64,000 nt of DNA from an uncultured Gemmiger sp. (GCA_944382835.1 CALWNP010000005.1:1-64000), one strand, 5' to 3'. Counted from the first letter of the stretch, positions 53,319-62,129 are shown. Translations and numbers: made by a program. Notes: generated by a model from the letters alone, not told the origin.

Positions 53319-56300
53319 ATGACAACGGGTGCACAACAAAAAAAGTTCGGGCAGGCCCTTGCTGCCGGAATTGACATCGGTTCCACCACCACCAAGGTGG
53401 TGGTGTTGGACCAGGGGACGGACCAGGTTCTGTACTCCGAGTATCGACGCCATCACGCCGACCAGGTGCAGAGCGTCATCTCGTTGATGGAGGATCTGCA
53501 GCGGGAATTCCCCGGCCAGACCTTCCATTTCTGCCTCACCGGTTCGGGGGCCAAGCCCATTGCCGAAGGGCTGGATCTGCCCTTTGCCCAGGAGGTGGCG
53601 GCCAATGCAGCGGCCATCCAGAGCCGTTACCAGAAGGTAGGCAGTGCCATCGAGCTGGGCGGCCAGGACGCCAAGATGATCTTTTTCCAGGCCGATCCCC
53701 ATACCGGGGCCATCCATGTGGCGGATATGCGAATGAACGGCAGCTGTGCCGGCGGCACCGGCGCCTTCATCGACGAGGTGGCCTCCATCCTCAAGGTGCC
53801 GGTGGAGCAGTTCAATGCCCTGGCCGAACAGGGACAGTGCGTCTATGATATTTCCGGCCGGTGTGGCGTCTACGCCAAGACCGACATCCAGCCCTTGCTT
53901 AACCAGGGGGTGTCCAAGGCGGACCTGGCCCTGTCGGCCTTTCACGCCATCGCCAAACAGACCATCGGCGGCCTGGCCCAGGGGCTGGAAATCACCCGTC
54001 CGGTGGTCTTCGAAGGGGGACCGCTGACCTTCAACCCCACCCTGGTCAAGGTCTTTGCCCAGCGGCTGGAATTGTCCCCCGAGGAAATCCTCATCCCCGA
54101 CCGCCCCGAGCTGATGGTGGCCCTGGGGGCTGCCGTCTGTGTCGAGACGATGTTCACCGGGATGAGCATGCCGGCGGACCCCGCCGACCTGCTGGAGCGG
54201 CTGCGCAACGGCAGTTTCCGCACCGGCCAGGCCGACCTGCCCCAGGCCAGGCCCTTCTTCGCCACGGCGGAGGAACAGCGACAGTTTGAGGAGCGCACCC
54301 GCAAGCCGCCCCTGCCCTGCAAGGAGCCGAAGCCGGGGGAGGATGTCTATGCCTTTTTGGGCATCGACTCGGGCAGCACCACCACCAAGTTTGTCCTGAT
54401 GGACGATCAGGAGGAGCTGCTCTATACCTTCTATGCCCCCAACGCCGGCGAGCCCCTCAAGGTGGCCAAGCGGGCGCTGATCCAGATTCGGGACCGCTAC
54501 AAGGAGGCCGGGGCCACCCTGCACATTCTGGCCGCCGGCACCACCGGCTACGGCGAGATGCTCTTTGCCAAGGCCTTCGGCGCCGAATACCACACGGTGG
54601 AGACGGTCGCCCACGCCCGGGCTGCCCAGAAATACGTCCAGGACGCCACCTTCATCCTGGACATCGGCGGCCAGGATATGAAGGCCATGTGGCTGGACAA
54701 GGGCATCATCACCAACATTCTGGTCAATGAGGCCTGCTCCTCCGGCTGCGGGTCCTTCCTGGAGAACTTTGCCTCCTCCCTGGGCATTCCCACCCGGGAA
54801 ATTGAGAAGGCGGCCTTTGAATCCCGCCACCCGGCGGTGCTGGGCAGCCGCTGCACCGTCTTTATGAACAGCAGCATCATCACCGAGCAGCGCAACGGCA
54901 AAAGTCCCCAGGACATCATGGCCGGGCTCTGCCGTTCCATCATCGAAAATGTCTTCACCAAGGTCATCCGGCTGTCCAACCTGGACTCGCTGGGGGACCG
55001 GATTGTGGTCCAGGGCGGCACCTTCGAGAACAACGCGGTGCTGCGCGCCATGGAGGAATACACCGGCCGTCAGGTGATCCGGGCACCCTATCCCGGCCTG
55101 ATGGGGGCCATCGGCATGGCACTGATCACCCGGGAACGGTACCACAAACAGCCCGACAACCGCACCTTCCTGCCGCTGGAGGAACTGGACAGCTTCAGCT
55201 ACCGGCAGGAGGACAACGCCCCCTGTCCCTTCTGCGGCAACCACTGCAAGCGGACCATCCTGCGCTTCTCCAACGGCAGCGCCTGGATCACCAACAACCG
55301 CTGCGAGCGGGGCGAGATCCTGGGCGATCCCCACGACGAGACGGTGCGCCAACAGCTGAAGGACACCGTCCAGAAATCCAACGCGGTGCCCAACCTCTAC
55401 CGAGAGCGGGAAAAGCTGCTCTTCCAGCGCTATCCCTGCACCCCGGCACCCGACCGCGGCATCAACATCGGCCTGCCCCGGGTGCTCTCCTTCTGGGAGA
55501 CCATGCCCTTTTGGCAGACCTTCCTGCTGGCCCTGGGTTTCCGGGTCACCATATCCGACCTCAGCACCCGCAAGATGTACGAAAAGGGCATCTCGGCGGT
55601 CACCTCGGACACCGTCTGCTTCCCGGCCAAGCTGGTCCACGGCCATCTGCGCAACCTGGCGGAGAAAAAGGTGGACCGGATCTTCATGCCGGTGATCACC
55701 ACCGTCCCCTCCGAAAACACCCAGAAAACCAGCCAGTCCATGTGCGCGGTGGTCAAGGGATACCCCCTGGTCATCAACAATTCGGACAACCCCGAAAAGC
55801 TGTGGGGCATCCCCTATGACGCCCCCCTCTTCCACTGGTTCACCCGGGAGGACGAGGAAAAACAGCTCAAGCAGTACATGCGGGAAACCTTCGACATTCC
55901 CGAGGAGGAAACCCTGCGGGCACTGCAGCAGGCCCGCGACGCCCAGCAGCAGTTCCACCGCACCCTGCAGGAGCGGGGCAAGGCGGTGCTGGAACAGTTG
56001 GAGCGGGAAAACCGCTACGCCGTGGTGCTGGCCTCCCGTCCCTACCAGAACGACTCTCTGGTCAACCACGAACTGCCCGAGACCTTCACCTCCATGGGCA
56101 TCCCGGTGCTGACGGCGGATTCGCTGCCCGGGGTGACCCAGCAGGACCTGAGCCACAGCCGGCTGGACATCGTCAACAACTTCCATGCCCGGATGCTCTC
56201 TTCGGCCATCCTCACCGCCCGCAGCAGCCATCTGGAATATGTCCAGATCGTCAGCTTCGGCTGCGGCCATGACGCCTACCTGTCGGACGAGATCAACCGG

Positions 56301-57695
56301 CTGATGAAGGAGATCTCGGGCAAGATCCCCCTGGTGCTCAAGGTGGATGAGAGTGACATCCAGGGCCCGCTGCGGATCCGGGTGCGCTCCTTCCTGGAAA
56401 CGGTGGAGATGCGCCGTGCCAAGCTGACCGAGGTCACCCCCCGGCCGCTGCCGGACCCCTATCCGGTCAAGTTCCGTAAGTCCGACCGCAAAAAGACGGT
56501 GCTGATCCCCAACACCTCCCACGCCTTCTGCCGGCTGATGTCGGCGGTCTTCTGCACCCAGGGCATCCACGCGGTGCCGCTGGAGATCGGGCGGGAGGAG
56601 GCCATGCGGATGGGCAAGCGGTATGTCCACAACGACATCTGCTTCCCGGCCCAGATGGTCATTGGAGAGATTCTCTCCGCCCTCAAGAGCGGTCAATACG
56701 ATCCCGACAACACCGCCGTGGCCATGGCCAAGTACATTGGCGACTGCCGCCTGACCCATTACGGCGCGCTGCTGCGCAAGGCAATGGACGATGCCGGCTT
56801 TGCCCAGGTGCCCATCCTGACCAACGACGATCAGGACTACCACAACCTGCACCCGGCCTTCAAGCTCAATCTGATCTCCTCGGCCCGGATTGCCTTCGGG
56901 CTGCCCATGATCGACGTGCTGGAGGAGCTGCTGCGCAAGATCCGCCCCTATGAGCTGGAGCGGGGCGCCGCTGACCAGGCTTTTGACCGGGCCATGGATC
57001 AGGTTATCAACGGGATGCTCCATGGCGGGGTACACGGCGCCACCCAGGGCTTCAAAAAGGCCATCCAGATCATGAAAGAAGTGGAATACGACCGCTCCCA
57101 CCTGCGCCCCCGGGTGCTGATTGTGGGTGAGTATCTGCTGAACTTCCACCCCGGCGCCAACCGGGACATCGAGCGCTACCTGGAACGCAATGGCTTTGAG
57201 ATCATCGAGGCCCGGATGACCGACGTGATCCAGAAAACCTATTTCTACCAGGACTGCCAGATCAAGGAGCAGCATGTCAACCGCCCTGCCGGGATGAAGG
57301 TCTGGTACAATACTGCCGACCATCTCTTTGCCATGGCCCACGACCTGACCGACCGGATTGCCTCGGCACACCCGCTGTACGAGAAGGCTGCCCGGATTCA
57401 GGAGCTGGCCAAGCTCAGCGACCCCATCATCCCTCACACCTTCGACGCCGGCGAGGGCATCCTGATTCCCGGCGAGATCATGCACCATGCGGCCAAGGGA
57501 TGCCGTGCCTTTGTGATTCTGCAGCCCTTTGGCTGCCTGCCCAACCATGTGGTGGGCCGCGGCATCACCAAGAAGATCAAGGAAGTCTATCCTGACGCCC
57601 AGGTTCTGCCGCTGGACTACGATCCCGATGTGAGCTTTGCCAACATCGAAAACCGGCTGCAAATGCTGGTCATGAACATCCGCAACAAGCGATAA
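53319..57695 (+). CDS. Giant 2-hydroxyacyl-CoA dehydratase activase-like protein
   Basis: The protein (1458 aa) contains two tandem BadF/HgdC-type ATPase domains. The first spans residues 1-320 with GIDIGSTTTKVVV and the Fe-S loop CAGGTGAF; the second spans about 340-620 with GIDSGSTTTKFVLM and CSSGCGSF. A cysteine block CPFCGNHC (near 636), a DUF2229 region (about 705-900) and an HgdB-like dehydratase-component region (about 1040-1300) follow. Classical activators inject an ATP-activated electron into a 2-hydroxyacyl-CoA dehydratase; this fusion occurs widely in anaerobes, but its substrate is unknown. No dehydratase gene is nearby. The start ATG 53319 follows GGGAGAAAG. Confidence 0.85.
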   Translation: MTTGAQQKKFGQALAAGIDIGSTTTKVVVLDQGTDQVLYSEYRRHHADQVQSVISLMEDLQREFPGQTFHFCLTGSGAKPIAEGLDLPFAQEVAANAAAIQSRYQKVGSAIELGGQDAKMIFFQADPHTGAIHVADMRMNGSCAGGTGAFIDEVASILKVPVEQFNALAEQGQCVYDISGRCGVYAKTDIQPLLNQGVSKADLALSAFHAIAKQTIGGLAQGLEITRPVVFEGGPLTFNPTLVKVFAQRLELSPEEILIPDRPELMVALGAAVCVETMFTGMSMPADPADLLERLRNGSFRTGQADLPQARPFFATAEEQRQFEERTRKPPLPCKEPKPGEDVYAFLGIDSGSTTTKFVLMDDQEELLYTFYAPNAGEPLKVAKRALIQIRDRYKEAGATLHILAAGTTGYGEMLFAKAFGAEYHTVETVAHARAAQKYVQDATFILDIGGQDMKAMWLDKGIITNILVNEACSSGCGSFLENFASSLGIPTREIEKAAFESRHPAVLGSRCTVFMNSSIITEQRNGKSPQDIMAGLCRSIIENVFTKVIRLSNLDSLGDRIVVQGGTFENNAVLRAMEEYTGRQVIRAPYPGLMGAIGMALITRERYHKQPDNRTFLPLEELDSFSYRQEDNAPCPFCGNHCKRTILRFSNGSAWITNNRCERGEILGDPHDETVRQQLKDTVQKSNAVPNLYREREKLLFQRYPCTPAPDRGINIGLPRVLSFWETMPFWQTFLLALGFRVTISDLSTRKMYEKGISAVTSDTVCFPAKLVHGHLRNLAEKKVDRIFMPVITTVPSENTQKTSQSMCAVVKGYPLVINNSDNPEKLWGIPYDAPLFHWFTREDEEKQLKQYMRETFDIPEEETLRALQQARDAQQQFHRTLQERGKAVLEQLERENRYAVVLASRPYQNDSLVNHELPETFTSMGIPVLTADSLPGVTQQDLSHSRLDIVNNFHARMLSSAILTARSSHLEYVQIVSFGCGHDAYLSDEINRLMKEISGKIPLVLKVDESDIQGPLRIRVRSFLETVEMRRAKLTEVTPRPLPDPYPVKFRKSDRKKTVLIPNTSHAFCRLMSAVFCTQGIHAVPLEIGREEAMRMGKRYVHNDICFPAQMVIGEILSALKSGQYDPDNTAVAMAKYIGDCRLTHYGALLRKAMDDAGFAQVPILTNDDQDYHNLHPAFKLNLISSARIAFGLPMIDVLEELLRKIRPYELERGAADQAFDRAMDQVINGMLHGGVHGATQGFKKAIQIMKEVEYDRSHLRPRVLIVGEYLLNFHPGANRDIERYLERNGFEIIEARMTDVIQKTYFYQDCQIKEQHVNRPAGMKVWYNTADHLFAMAHDLTDRIASAHPLYEKAARIQELAKLSDPIIPHTFDAGEGILIPGEIMHHAAKGCRAFVILQPFGCLPNHVVGRGITKKIKEVYPDAQVLPLDYDPDVSFANIENRLQMLVMNIRNKR

Positions 57696-57702
57696 AAGAC
57701 AT

Positions 57703-57735
57703 ACCGCCATGGTTTTGCTGACCATGGCGGTTTTT
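57703..57735. terminator. Terminator between activase and MATE genes
   Basis: An 11-base perfect stem (57703-57713 with 57721-57731) with TTTTT after it on the plus strand, seven bases past the activase stop. Confidence 0.8.
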
Positions 57736-57771
57736 ATGTTGTAGGAGCAGGGGAGAGACAAAACGGTTCCC

Positions 57772-59082
57772 TTACCCGGGCAGCCGGGCTGTGGAGCGCT
57801 CTGCCAGCCGGGTCCGGCCCAGCAGCAGGGTGACCAGCTCCACGGCAGGATAAGCCAGCCAGATGCCGGTCATACCGAAAAGCGCTCCCAGCAAAGCAGC
57901 GGCAGCCGTGATCCCCACACAGCCCCGGAAAACCGACAGCCCGAAGGCGGTCCGGGCCTGGCCGGTGGTGCTGAGCAGGGCGGCCAGCAGTTGGTTGGCA
58001 CCCACAAAGAGAAAGCCCGCAAAGTAGATCCGCAGCCCTTCCTCGGCCAGGGATTGCAGCAGAGGATTCTGTTCGCTGTTGAACCAGCCTACCAGGGTGG
58101 GGGCCGCGGCCCAGGCCAGGGCACAGAAGCCCAGCCCCAGGCCACCGGCCAGCCGTTGCCCCCGGCGGCAGAGCCGCGCCAGCTGCGGGGTGTCGCCGCG
58201 GCCGAAAGTGTCGCTGAGCAGCGGCTGCAGCCCCTGAGCAATGCCGGTGAAGATGGCCAGCACCACCAGCGCCAGGTTGGCCACAATGCCGTAGGCCGCC
58301 ACCCCGGTGTTGCCCTCGGCCCCCAGAATCAGCCTGTTGAAGACCACCAGCACCACACAGGAGGAAAACTCGTTGACAAAGCTGGCCAGACCCGGGGCGG
58401 CCATCCGGGCCAGGGCGGCGGGCCGGAACCGCACCGGCACCAGATGAAACCCGTTGCGCCCCCGCCACAGATGGAGGGAGGCCACCAGCAGTCCCAGCAC
58501 CGGCGCCAGCCCGGTGGCCAGGGCGGCCCCGAAGATGCCCAGCCCCAACGGATAGACAAAGAGATAGTCCAACAGAATGTTGGCCAGACTGCCGGTGAGC
58601 ATCACCGCCATGGCCAGCTGGGGGGCACCGTCGTTGCGCAGAAAGGCCATGAACAGGTGGTTCAGCACAAAGAAGGGAGCAAAGCAGAGGACTGTCTTGA
58701 GGTAAGTGGTGCACAACGGCAGGATTTCCCGGTTGGCGCCCAGGGCCCGGGCAATGCCCCCGGCACCGCCCAGCCCGGCCAGCCAGAAACAGAGCCCGAT
58801 GCCCAGGGCGGCCCGAAAGGCCAGGGTGAAGGACTGGCTGGCCCGGGTCTCCTGTCCCTGGGAGCGCAGGATGGTGTAGCGGGTGGCACCGCCCACCCCC
58901 AGCAGCATCCCTAGCCCATTGATCAGCCCGAAGACAGAGATGGCGATGTTGAGGGCGGCCAGCCCGTCGGCGCCCAGCCGGTGGGAGACAAAAAAGGTGT
59001 CGGCCAGAATGGTCCCCGAAGAGCCCAGCATCCCCAGGATGCTCAGGGAGATGTATCGTGCAAAAGTGCGGTTGCTGTTCAT
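57772..59082 (-). CDS. MATE-family efflux transporter (second)
   Basis: The protein (436 aa) has twelve membrane helices in two MATE repeats, with the N-terminal ISLSILGMLGSSGTILADTFF and the internal repeat around GLASFVNEFSSCVVLVVFN. Unlike the first MATE protein it has no extra domain. Substrate is unknown; drugs or cationic compounds are usual. ATG 59082 follows CAGGAGGA; a frame extension of 17 codons crosses the terminator. Expression is governed by a leader peptide and attenuator upstream. Confidence 0.88.
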   Translation of the reverse strand: MNSNRTFARYISLSILGMLGSSGTILADTFFVSHRLGADGLAALNIAISVFGLINGLGMLLGVGGATRYTILRSQGQETRASQSFTLAFRAALGIGLCFWLAGLGGAGGIARALGANREILPLCTTYLKTVLCFAPFFVLNHLFMAFLRNDGAPQLAMAVMLTGSLANILLDYLFVYPLGLGIFGAALATGLAPVLGLLVASLHLWRGRNGFHLVPVRFRPAALARMAAPGLASFVNEFSSCVVLVVFNRLILGAEGNTGVAAYGIVANLALVVLAIFTGIAQGLQPLLSDTFGRGDTPQLARLCRRGQRLAGGLGLGFCALAWAAAPTLVGWFNSEQNPLLQSLAEEGLRIYFAGFLFVGANQLLAALLSTTGQARTAFGLSVFRGCVGITAAAALLGALFGMTGIWLAYPAVELVTLLLGRTRLAERSTARLPG

Positions 59083-59108
59083 GAAATCCTCCTGCGGGCG
59101 GTACAGGC

Positions 59109-59169
59109 AAAACAAAAAGGTGCCTGAACGCATCCCTTCTAGGATCTACGGGATACGTTCAGACACCTT
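59109..59169 (-). terminator. Attenuator in the MATE leader
   Basis: Arms of 20 bases (59150-59169 with 59117-59136) pair completely, allowing two G-U pairs, around a 13-base loop. TTTTTGTTTT follows on the minus strand. It lies within the transcribed leader, between the promoter and the MATE ribosome site. Confidence 0.8.
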
Positions 59170-59181
59170 GTTGGTATTCAT
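59146..59181 (-). CDS. Putative 11-residue leader peptide (MATE attenuator)
   Basis: A short reading frame starts with ATG 59179-59181 and encodes MNTNKVSERIP, ending in TAG at 59146-59148. Its codons 5 to 11 cover the whole 5' arm of the attenuator and the stop lies in the loop. A ribosome stalled early would keep the arm single-stranded and allow read-through, as in known antibiotic-responsive attenuators. The ribosome site (CATCGG) is weak, so translation needs proof. Confidence 0.5.
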   Translation of the reverse strand: MNTNKVSERIP

Positions 59182-59226
59182 CCGATGACAAATACGGCCG
59201 TGCCGCTTTTTCAGTTTTGCAGCCAC

Positions 59227-59255
59227 ATCATACCATAGTCCGCCTGCCAAGTCAA
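59227..59255 (-). promoter_or_regulatory. Promoter of the second MATE gene
   Basis: TTGACT (59250-59255) and TATGAT (59227-59232), 17 bases apart, with a leader of about 138 bases. Confidence 0.7.
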
Positions 59256-59270
59256 TGCCGCAAAAATTTC

Positions 59271-59306
59271 CAAAGAAAACGCCCCCGGCGGCAGCCGGAG
59301 GGCGTT
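59271..59306 (-). terminator. Terminator of the ccdA-tlpA operon
   Basis: A GC-rich stem (59294-59306 with 59278-59289) is followed by TTTTCTTT on the minus strand, eight bases past the tlpA stop. Confidence 0.8.
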
Positions 59307-59313
59307 GAACAGG

Positions 59314-59940
59314 TTATTCAGCCTGGTAGATCATCCCGATGCCCTTTTCCAAAGTCTCGGCATCCAGGGCACTGACCCCGTAGGCGACCACGTAGCCCTC
59401 GGCATCGATGAAGAAGGTGGTGGGCAGACCGGTGATGCCGTAGGTGGTGGAGGCGTCATAGCTGGTGTCATAGTAGACCGGGAAGGTGTATCCGCTCTGG
59501 GCGATGAAGTCCTTGGCGTCCTCCACCGTCTCCCGGGAACCGTCGGTGGCGTTGACCATCACAAAGTGGATCTCCTCGCCGTACTTGGCGTAGGCGTCCT
59601 CAAAATCCGGCATCTCGCTCTGGCAGGGACCGCACCAGCTGGCCCAGAAATTCAGCACCACCGGCTTGCCCTCAAAGTCCGACAGGTGGACCTCGTTGCC
59701 GTCGGCGTCGGTGACGGTGAAGTCGGGGGCGGCGGTGCGGTTGTCCTCTTCGCTGCCGCTCTCGGCGGTGGCCTCAGAATCGTCCTGGGCCTCAGGGGCT
59801 GCGGTGGCCGTGGGGGTGGGCTCAGCCACTAGGGTTTCGGCGGTGTAGTCCCGGCCCAGCCGGTTGTAGAGCAGGGCTGCCACCGCGATCAGCAGGACAA
59901 AGCCGATGAGGGCGATCAAAAAGGTGAATTTGGATTTCAT
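59314..59940 (-). CDS. TlpA/ResA-type membrane-anchored thioredoxin-like protein
   Basis: The 208 aa protein has an N-terminal membrane anchor (residues 5-25), an acidic Pro/Thr/Ala/Glu-rich spacer and a thioredoxin fold with the redox motif WCGPC. It acts outside the membrane as a thiol-disulfide oxidoreductase and receives electrons from the CcdA-like protein encoded just upstream (11-base gap). Likely targets are extracytoplasmic disulfides; no cytochrome c genes are in view. Confidence 0.9.
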   Translation of the reverse strand: MKSKFTFLIALIGFVLLIAVAALLYNRLGRDYTAETLVAEPTPTATAAPEAQDDSEATAESGSEEDNRTAAPDFTVTDADGNEVHLSDFEGKPVVLNFWASWCGPCQSEMPDFEDAYAKYGEEIHFVMVNATDGSRETVEDAKDFIAQSGYTFPVYYDTSYDASTTYGITGLPTTFFIDAEGYVVAYGVSALDAETLEKGIGMIYQAE

Positions 59941-59951
59941 GGCAGCTCCTT

Positions 59952-60614
59952 TCAGCTCAGAAGGGTGAGAAACCGGCCCAACAGCCCGGTGGCCATCAGC
60001 AGGCCAATGAGAATCAGCAGGATGCCGCAGACCAGGTTGATGACCTGATAATGGCGTTTGATCCAGTCAAAGGTGGATTTGAGTTTGTCGATGAGGACGG
60101 CGCTGATCAGGAAGGGAACCCCCAGCCCCAGAGAGTAGGCCAGCAGCATCAGCATGCCCTGGCCGGCATGTCCCTGCTGGGAGGCGATGAGCAGCGCCGA
60201 GCCGAGAAAGGCCCCCACACAGGGGGTCCAGCCGATGGAGAAGATCACCCCAAAGAGGGCGGCGGAGAAAAAGCCCAGGTTGGAGGTGTCCACCGAGCGG
60301 CGGCTGCCCGAGAAGAGGTTGACCCGCAGAACGCCCAGATAGTTCAGGCCAAAGAGGATGACCACCAGGCCGGAGATTAGGTTGACGGCGGTCTGGTACC
60401 GGTGCACCAGACTGCCCAGAGTGCCGGCCAGCCCGCCCATCAGCACAAAGACGGCGGTGAACCCCAGCACAAACCCGGCGGCACAGGTCAGGGTGCGGCG
60501 GGTGCTGCGACTGCCCCCGCCCGCAAAGTAGGAGATGTAGATGGGCAGCATGGGCAGCAGACAGGGGGAGATGAAGGTGATGATGCCTTCGAGAAAGAGA
60601 ATCAGATATTGCAT
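59952..60614 (-). CDS. ccdA: CcdA-type transmembrane thiol electron carrier
   Basis: The protein (220 aa) has six membrane helices and the paired cysteines of the family, in FISPCLLPMLP and GWTPCVGAFLG. It moves reducing equivalents from cytoplasmic thioredoxin across the membrane to the TlpA-like partner. ATG 60614 follows GGGAGGAG; upstream in-frame codons overlap the promoter. First gene of a two-gene operon. Confidence 0.92.
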   Translation of the reverse strand: MQYLILFLEGIITFISPCLLPMLPIYISYFAGGGSRSTRRTLTCAAGFVLGFTAVFVLMGGLAGTLGSLVHRYQTAVNLISGLVVILFGLNYLGVLRVNLFSGSRRSVDTSNLGFFSAALFGVIFSIGWTPCVGAFLGSALLIASQQGHAGQGMLMLLAYSLGLGVPFLISAVLIDKLKSTFDWIKRHYQVINLVCGILLILIGLLMATGLLGRFLTLLS

Positions 60615-60650
60615 AGAGCTCCTCCCATTGGGTAAAATCTTCGGGGCTTC

Positions 60651-60659
60651 AGTATACCA
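60651..60659 (-). promoter_or_regulatory. Extended -10 promoter of ccdA-tlpA
   Basis: TGG-TATACT on the minus strand, about 30 bases before the ribosome site; no good -35 box is seen. Confidence 0.5.
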
Positions 60660-60689
60660 TATCTTACCCCGGCTGCCCACCCCCTGTCT

Positions 60690-60913
60690 GTGACCGAGTC
60701 ACCAAGAGAATCCTTCATAGTTTGGTCAAAAATTCTTTCCAATTTCTTCAAATCCCTGTGATATCCAGGACACATCTGGGCCGTATAATACAATCATAGA
60801 AACAAGCGGTGACGGAATACCGACACCACTTCCACTGCATCCGGCCATGCCAGGGCAATCGCCCGGCCGGTAGCAGACAACAAACAAGGCCTCGTGCCAT
60901 ATTATATAGATGC
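60690..60913. other. Unassigned gap
   Basis: This stretch between the ccdA promoter and the next terminator has no gene I can support. It holds a GC-rich dyad around 60842-60870 (CCGGCC-like arms), a lone TATAAT at 60783-60788 on the plus strand and a short minus-strand frame with no ribosome site. Confidence 0.4.
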
Positions 60914-60955
60914 AAAAAGCCACGGAAATGCGGTATAAGACCGCACCACCGTGGC
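60914..60955 (-). terminator. Terminator of the glutaredoxin-like gene
   Basis: GCCACGG (60949-60955) pairs with CCGTGGC (60919-60925) around an inner TGCGGT/ACCGCA stem, and TTTTT follows on the minus strand. Confidence 0.75.
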
Positions 60956-60991
60956 GTTTGCTTTGTATTGGGGATCTTTTGGGGACAGGTT

Positions 60992-61309
60992 TTAGTGACA
61001 GCCGTTCACATCGCAGCTGCGGTGCTCCACAATCTCTTCCTCCCGCACCGGGGGCTGACCGATCCAACCCAGGGCCTCATCCAGGTCAAAAGTCTTGCTG
61101 CCGTCCTCCCGCACAAAGAGGGGAATGCCGATGCCGCCGTGCTCCCGCACCGGGGCAAACACCGGGTCGTGGTCCCGCATGGCCAGGAACTCCTTCAGGT
61201 TGGCGGTGTTTTCGGTGATATCAATGTACTGCGCCTCAAAACCACGGCTCTGCTGCACAGCCCGGTAGTTGCGGCAGTCGATGCAGATGGGGGAACCATA
61301 TACTTTCAT
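60992..61309 (-). CDS. Glutaredoxin-like protein
   Basis: The 105 aa protein has a thioredoxin-like fold with the redox motif CIDC (Cys9, Cys12) after a first strand KVYGSPI, and a cis-proline segment GIGIPLF. The C-terminus adds a CDVNGC pair that could form a resolving disulfide or bind metal. It has its own promoter and terminator and lies near ccdA-tlpA, giving a local group of thiol redox genes. The target is unknown. Confidence 0.8.
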   Translation of the reverse strand: MKVYGSPICIDCRNYRAVQQSRGFEAQYIDITENTANLKEFLAMRDHDPVFAPVREHGGIGIPLFVREDGSKTFDLDEALGWIGQPPVREEEIVEHRSCDVNGCH

Positions 61310-61342
61310 CGTGAACGCTCCTTTGCTTTTTTGCTCAGCCCT

Positions 61343-61371
61343 AGTATAAGGCAGAAAATCCGGCTTTGCAA
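61343..61371 (-). promoter_or_regulatory. Promoter of the glutaredoxin-like gene
   Basis: TTGCAA (61366-61371) and TATACT (61343-61348), 17 bases apart. Confidence 0.65.
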
Positions 61372-61417
61372 GAAAACAGATCGTAATATTTTAAAAATAA
61401 AATCCAAAATGGAATGT

Positions 61418-61446
61418 TTGACTTTGCTCCGATGGCGTGGTACCTT
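61418..61446 (+). promoter_or_regulatory. Possible promoter of the HD-domain gene
   Basis: TTGACT (61418-61423) and the weak TACCTT (61441-61446), 17 bases apart. Confidence 0.35.
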
Positions 61447-61508
61447 TATTTTATAGACAAAATTGTGAGGGGGACGGCCTGCCGCCGCCCGGGGAAAGGA
61501 TGTTTTGG

Positions 61509-62039
61509 ATGAATTACCAGAAGATTGTGGACGAGCTGACCATGAAGATGTTTGCCTTTGATGCCGGGGACCCCATGCGGATTCAGCATCTGATGAAGGT
61601 GCACCGGTTTGCCCAGATGATTGCCCGAGCCGAGGGGCTGGACGACCATGCCCGCTTTGTGCTGGAGTGCGCGGCGGTGGTGCATGACATCGGCATTCAC
61701 CCGGCGGAGCAGAAGTACGGCAGAAGCAACGGCAAACTGCAGGAACAGGAAGGCCCGACAGCTGCCCGGCCCCTGCTGACCGAGCTGGGGCTGGAAGCCG
61801 GGGACATCGACCGGATCTGCTACCTGGTGGGGCATCACCACACCTATGAGGGGATAGACGGGGCCGATTACCAGATTCTGGTGGAGGCGGACTTCCTGGT
61901 CAACCTGTATGAGGACGGCATCGGCCCCGAGGCCATCCGCCATGCCAGGGAGAAGATCTTCCGCACCGCTGCAGGCATCCGGCTCTGTGACCTGCTCTAC
62001 GGCAGCCGCTACCAGCGCCCCGCGGCACCCCAGGCCTGA
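61509..62039 (+). CDS. HD-domain phosphohydrolase
   Basis: The protein (176 aa) is a small HD-domain hydrolase. The metal-binding histidines and aspartate appear as HRFAQMIA, VVHDIGIHPAE and GHHHTYEG. Members cleave phosphates from nucleotides or other small molecules; the substrate is not assignable. The start ATG 61509 is preferred over ATG 61500 because AAAGGA lies at the right distance. It stands alone between a redox gene and a methyltransferase. Confidence 0.85.
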   Translation: MNYQKIVDELTMKMFAFDAGDPMRIQHLMKVHRFAQMIARAEGLDDHARFVLECAAVVHDIGIHPAEQKYGRSNGKLQEQEGPTAARPLLTELGLEAGDIDRICYLVGHHHTYEGIDGADYQILVEADFLVNLYEDGIGPEAIRHAREKIFRTAAGIRLCDLLYGSRYQRPAAPQA

Positions 62040-62054
62040 ACTTGATAGAACAGT

Positions 62055-62113
62055 AAAAACGGTCCCCCGTTTGTTTCCCAGCAGGATGTGCTGTCTGACA
62101 AACGGGGGACCGT
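62055..62113 (-). terminator. Terminator of the MetE-C-like gene
   Basis: A 16-base perfect stem (62098-62113 with 62059-62074) is followed by TTTTT on the minus strand; it also separates the convergent HD gene. Confidence 0.85.
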
Positions 62114-62129
62114 GTATTATGCAGGGCGT

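Noticed and set aside
53178..57761. Very long open frame on the minus strand opposite the activase gene
   Set aside because: It is an antisense shadow in GC-rich DNA: low-complexity His/Gly/Leu/Val composition, no ribosome site, and the plus strand encodes a recognisable multi-domain protein.
57734..59110. Minus-strand frame overlapping the second MATE gene in another frame
   Set aside because: It lacks membrane-protein character and is Gly/Arg/Pro-rich; the adjacent frame encodes a clear MATE protein with a ribosome site.
59083..59133. 17-residue N-terminal extension of the second MATE protein
   Set aside because: It includes the attenuator U-tract and the MATE ribosome site, so it is leader rather than coding sequence.
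60602..60793. 63-codon minus-strand frame overlapping the ccdA promoter and start
   Set aside because: It starts at TTG without a ribosome site and runs through the ccdA control region.
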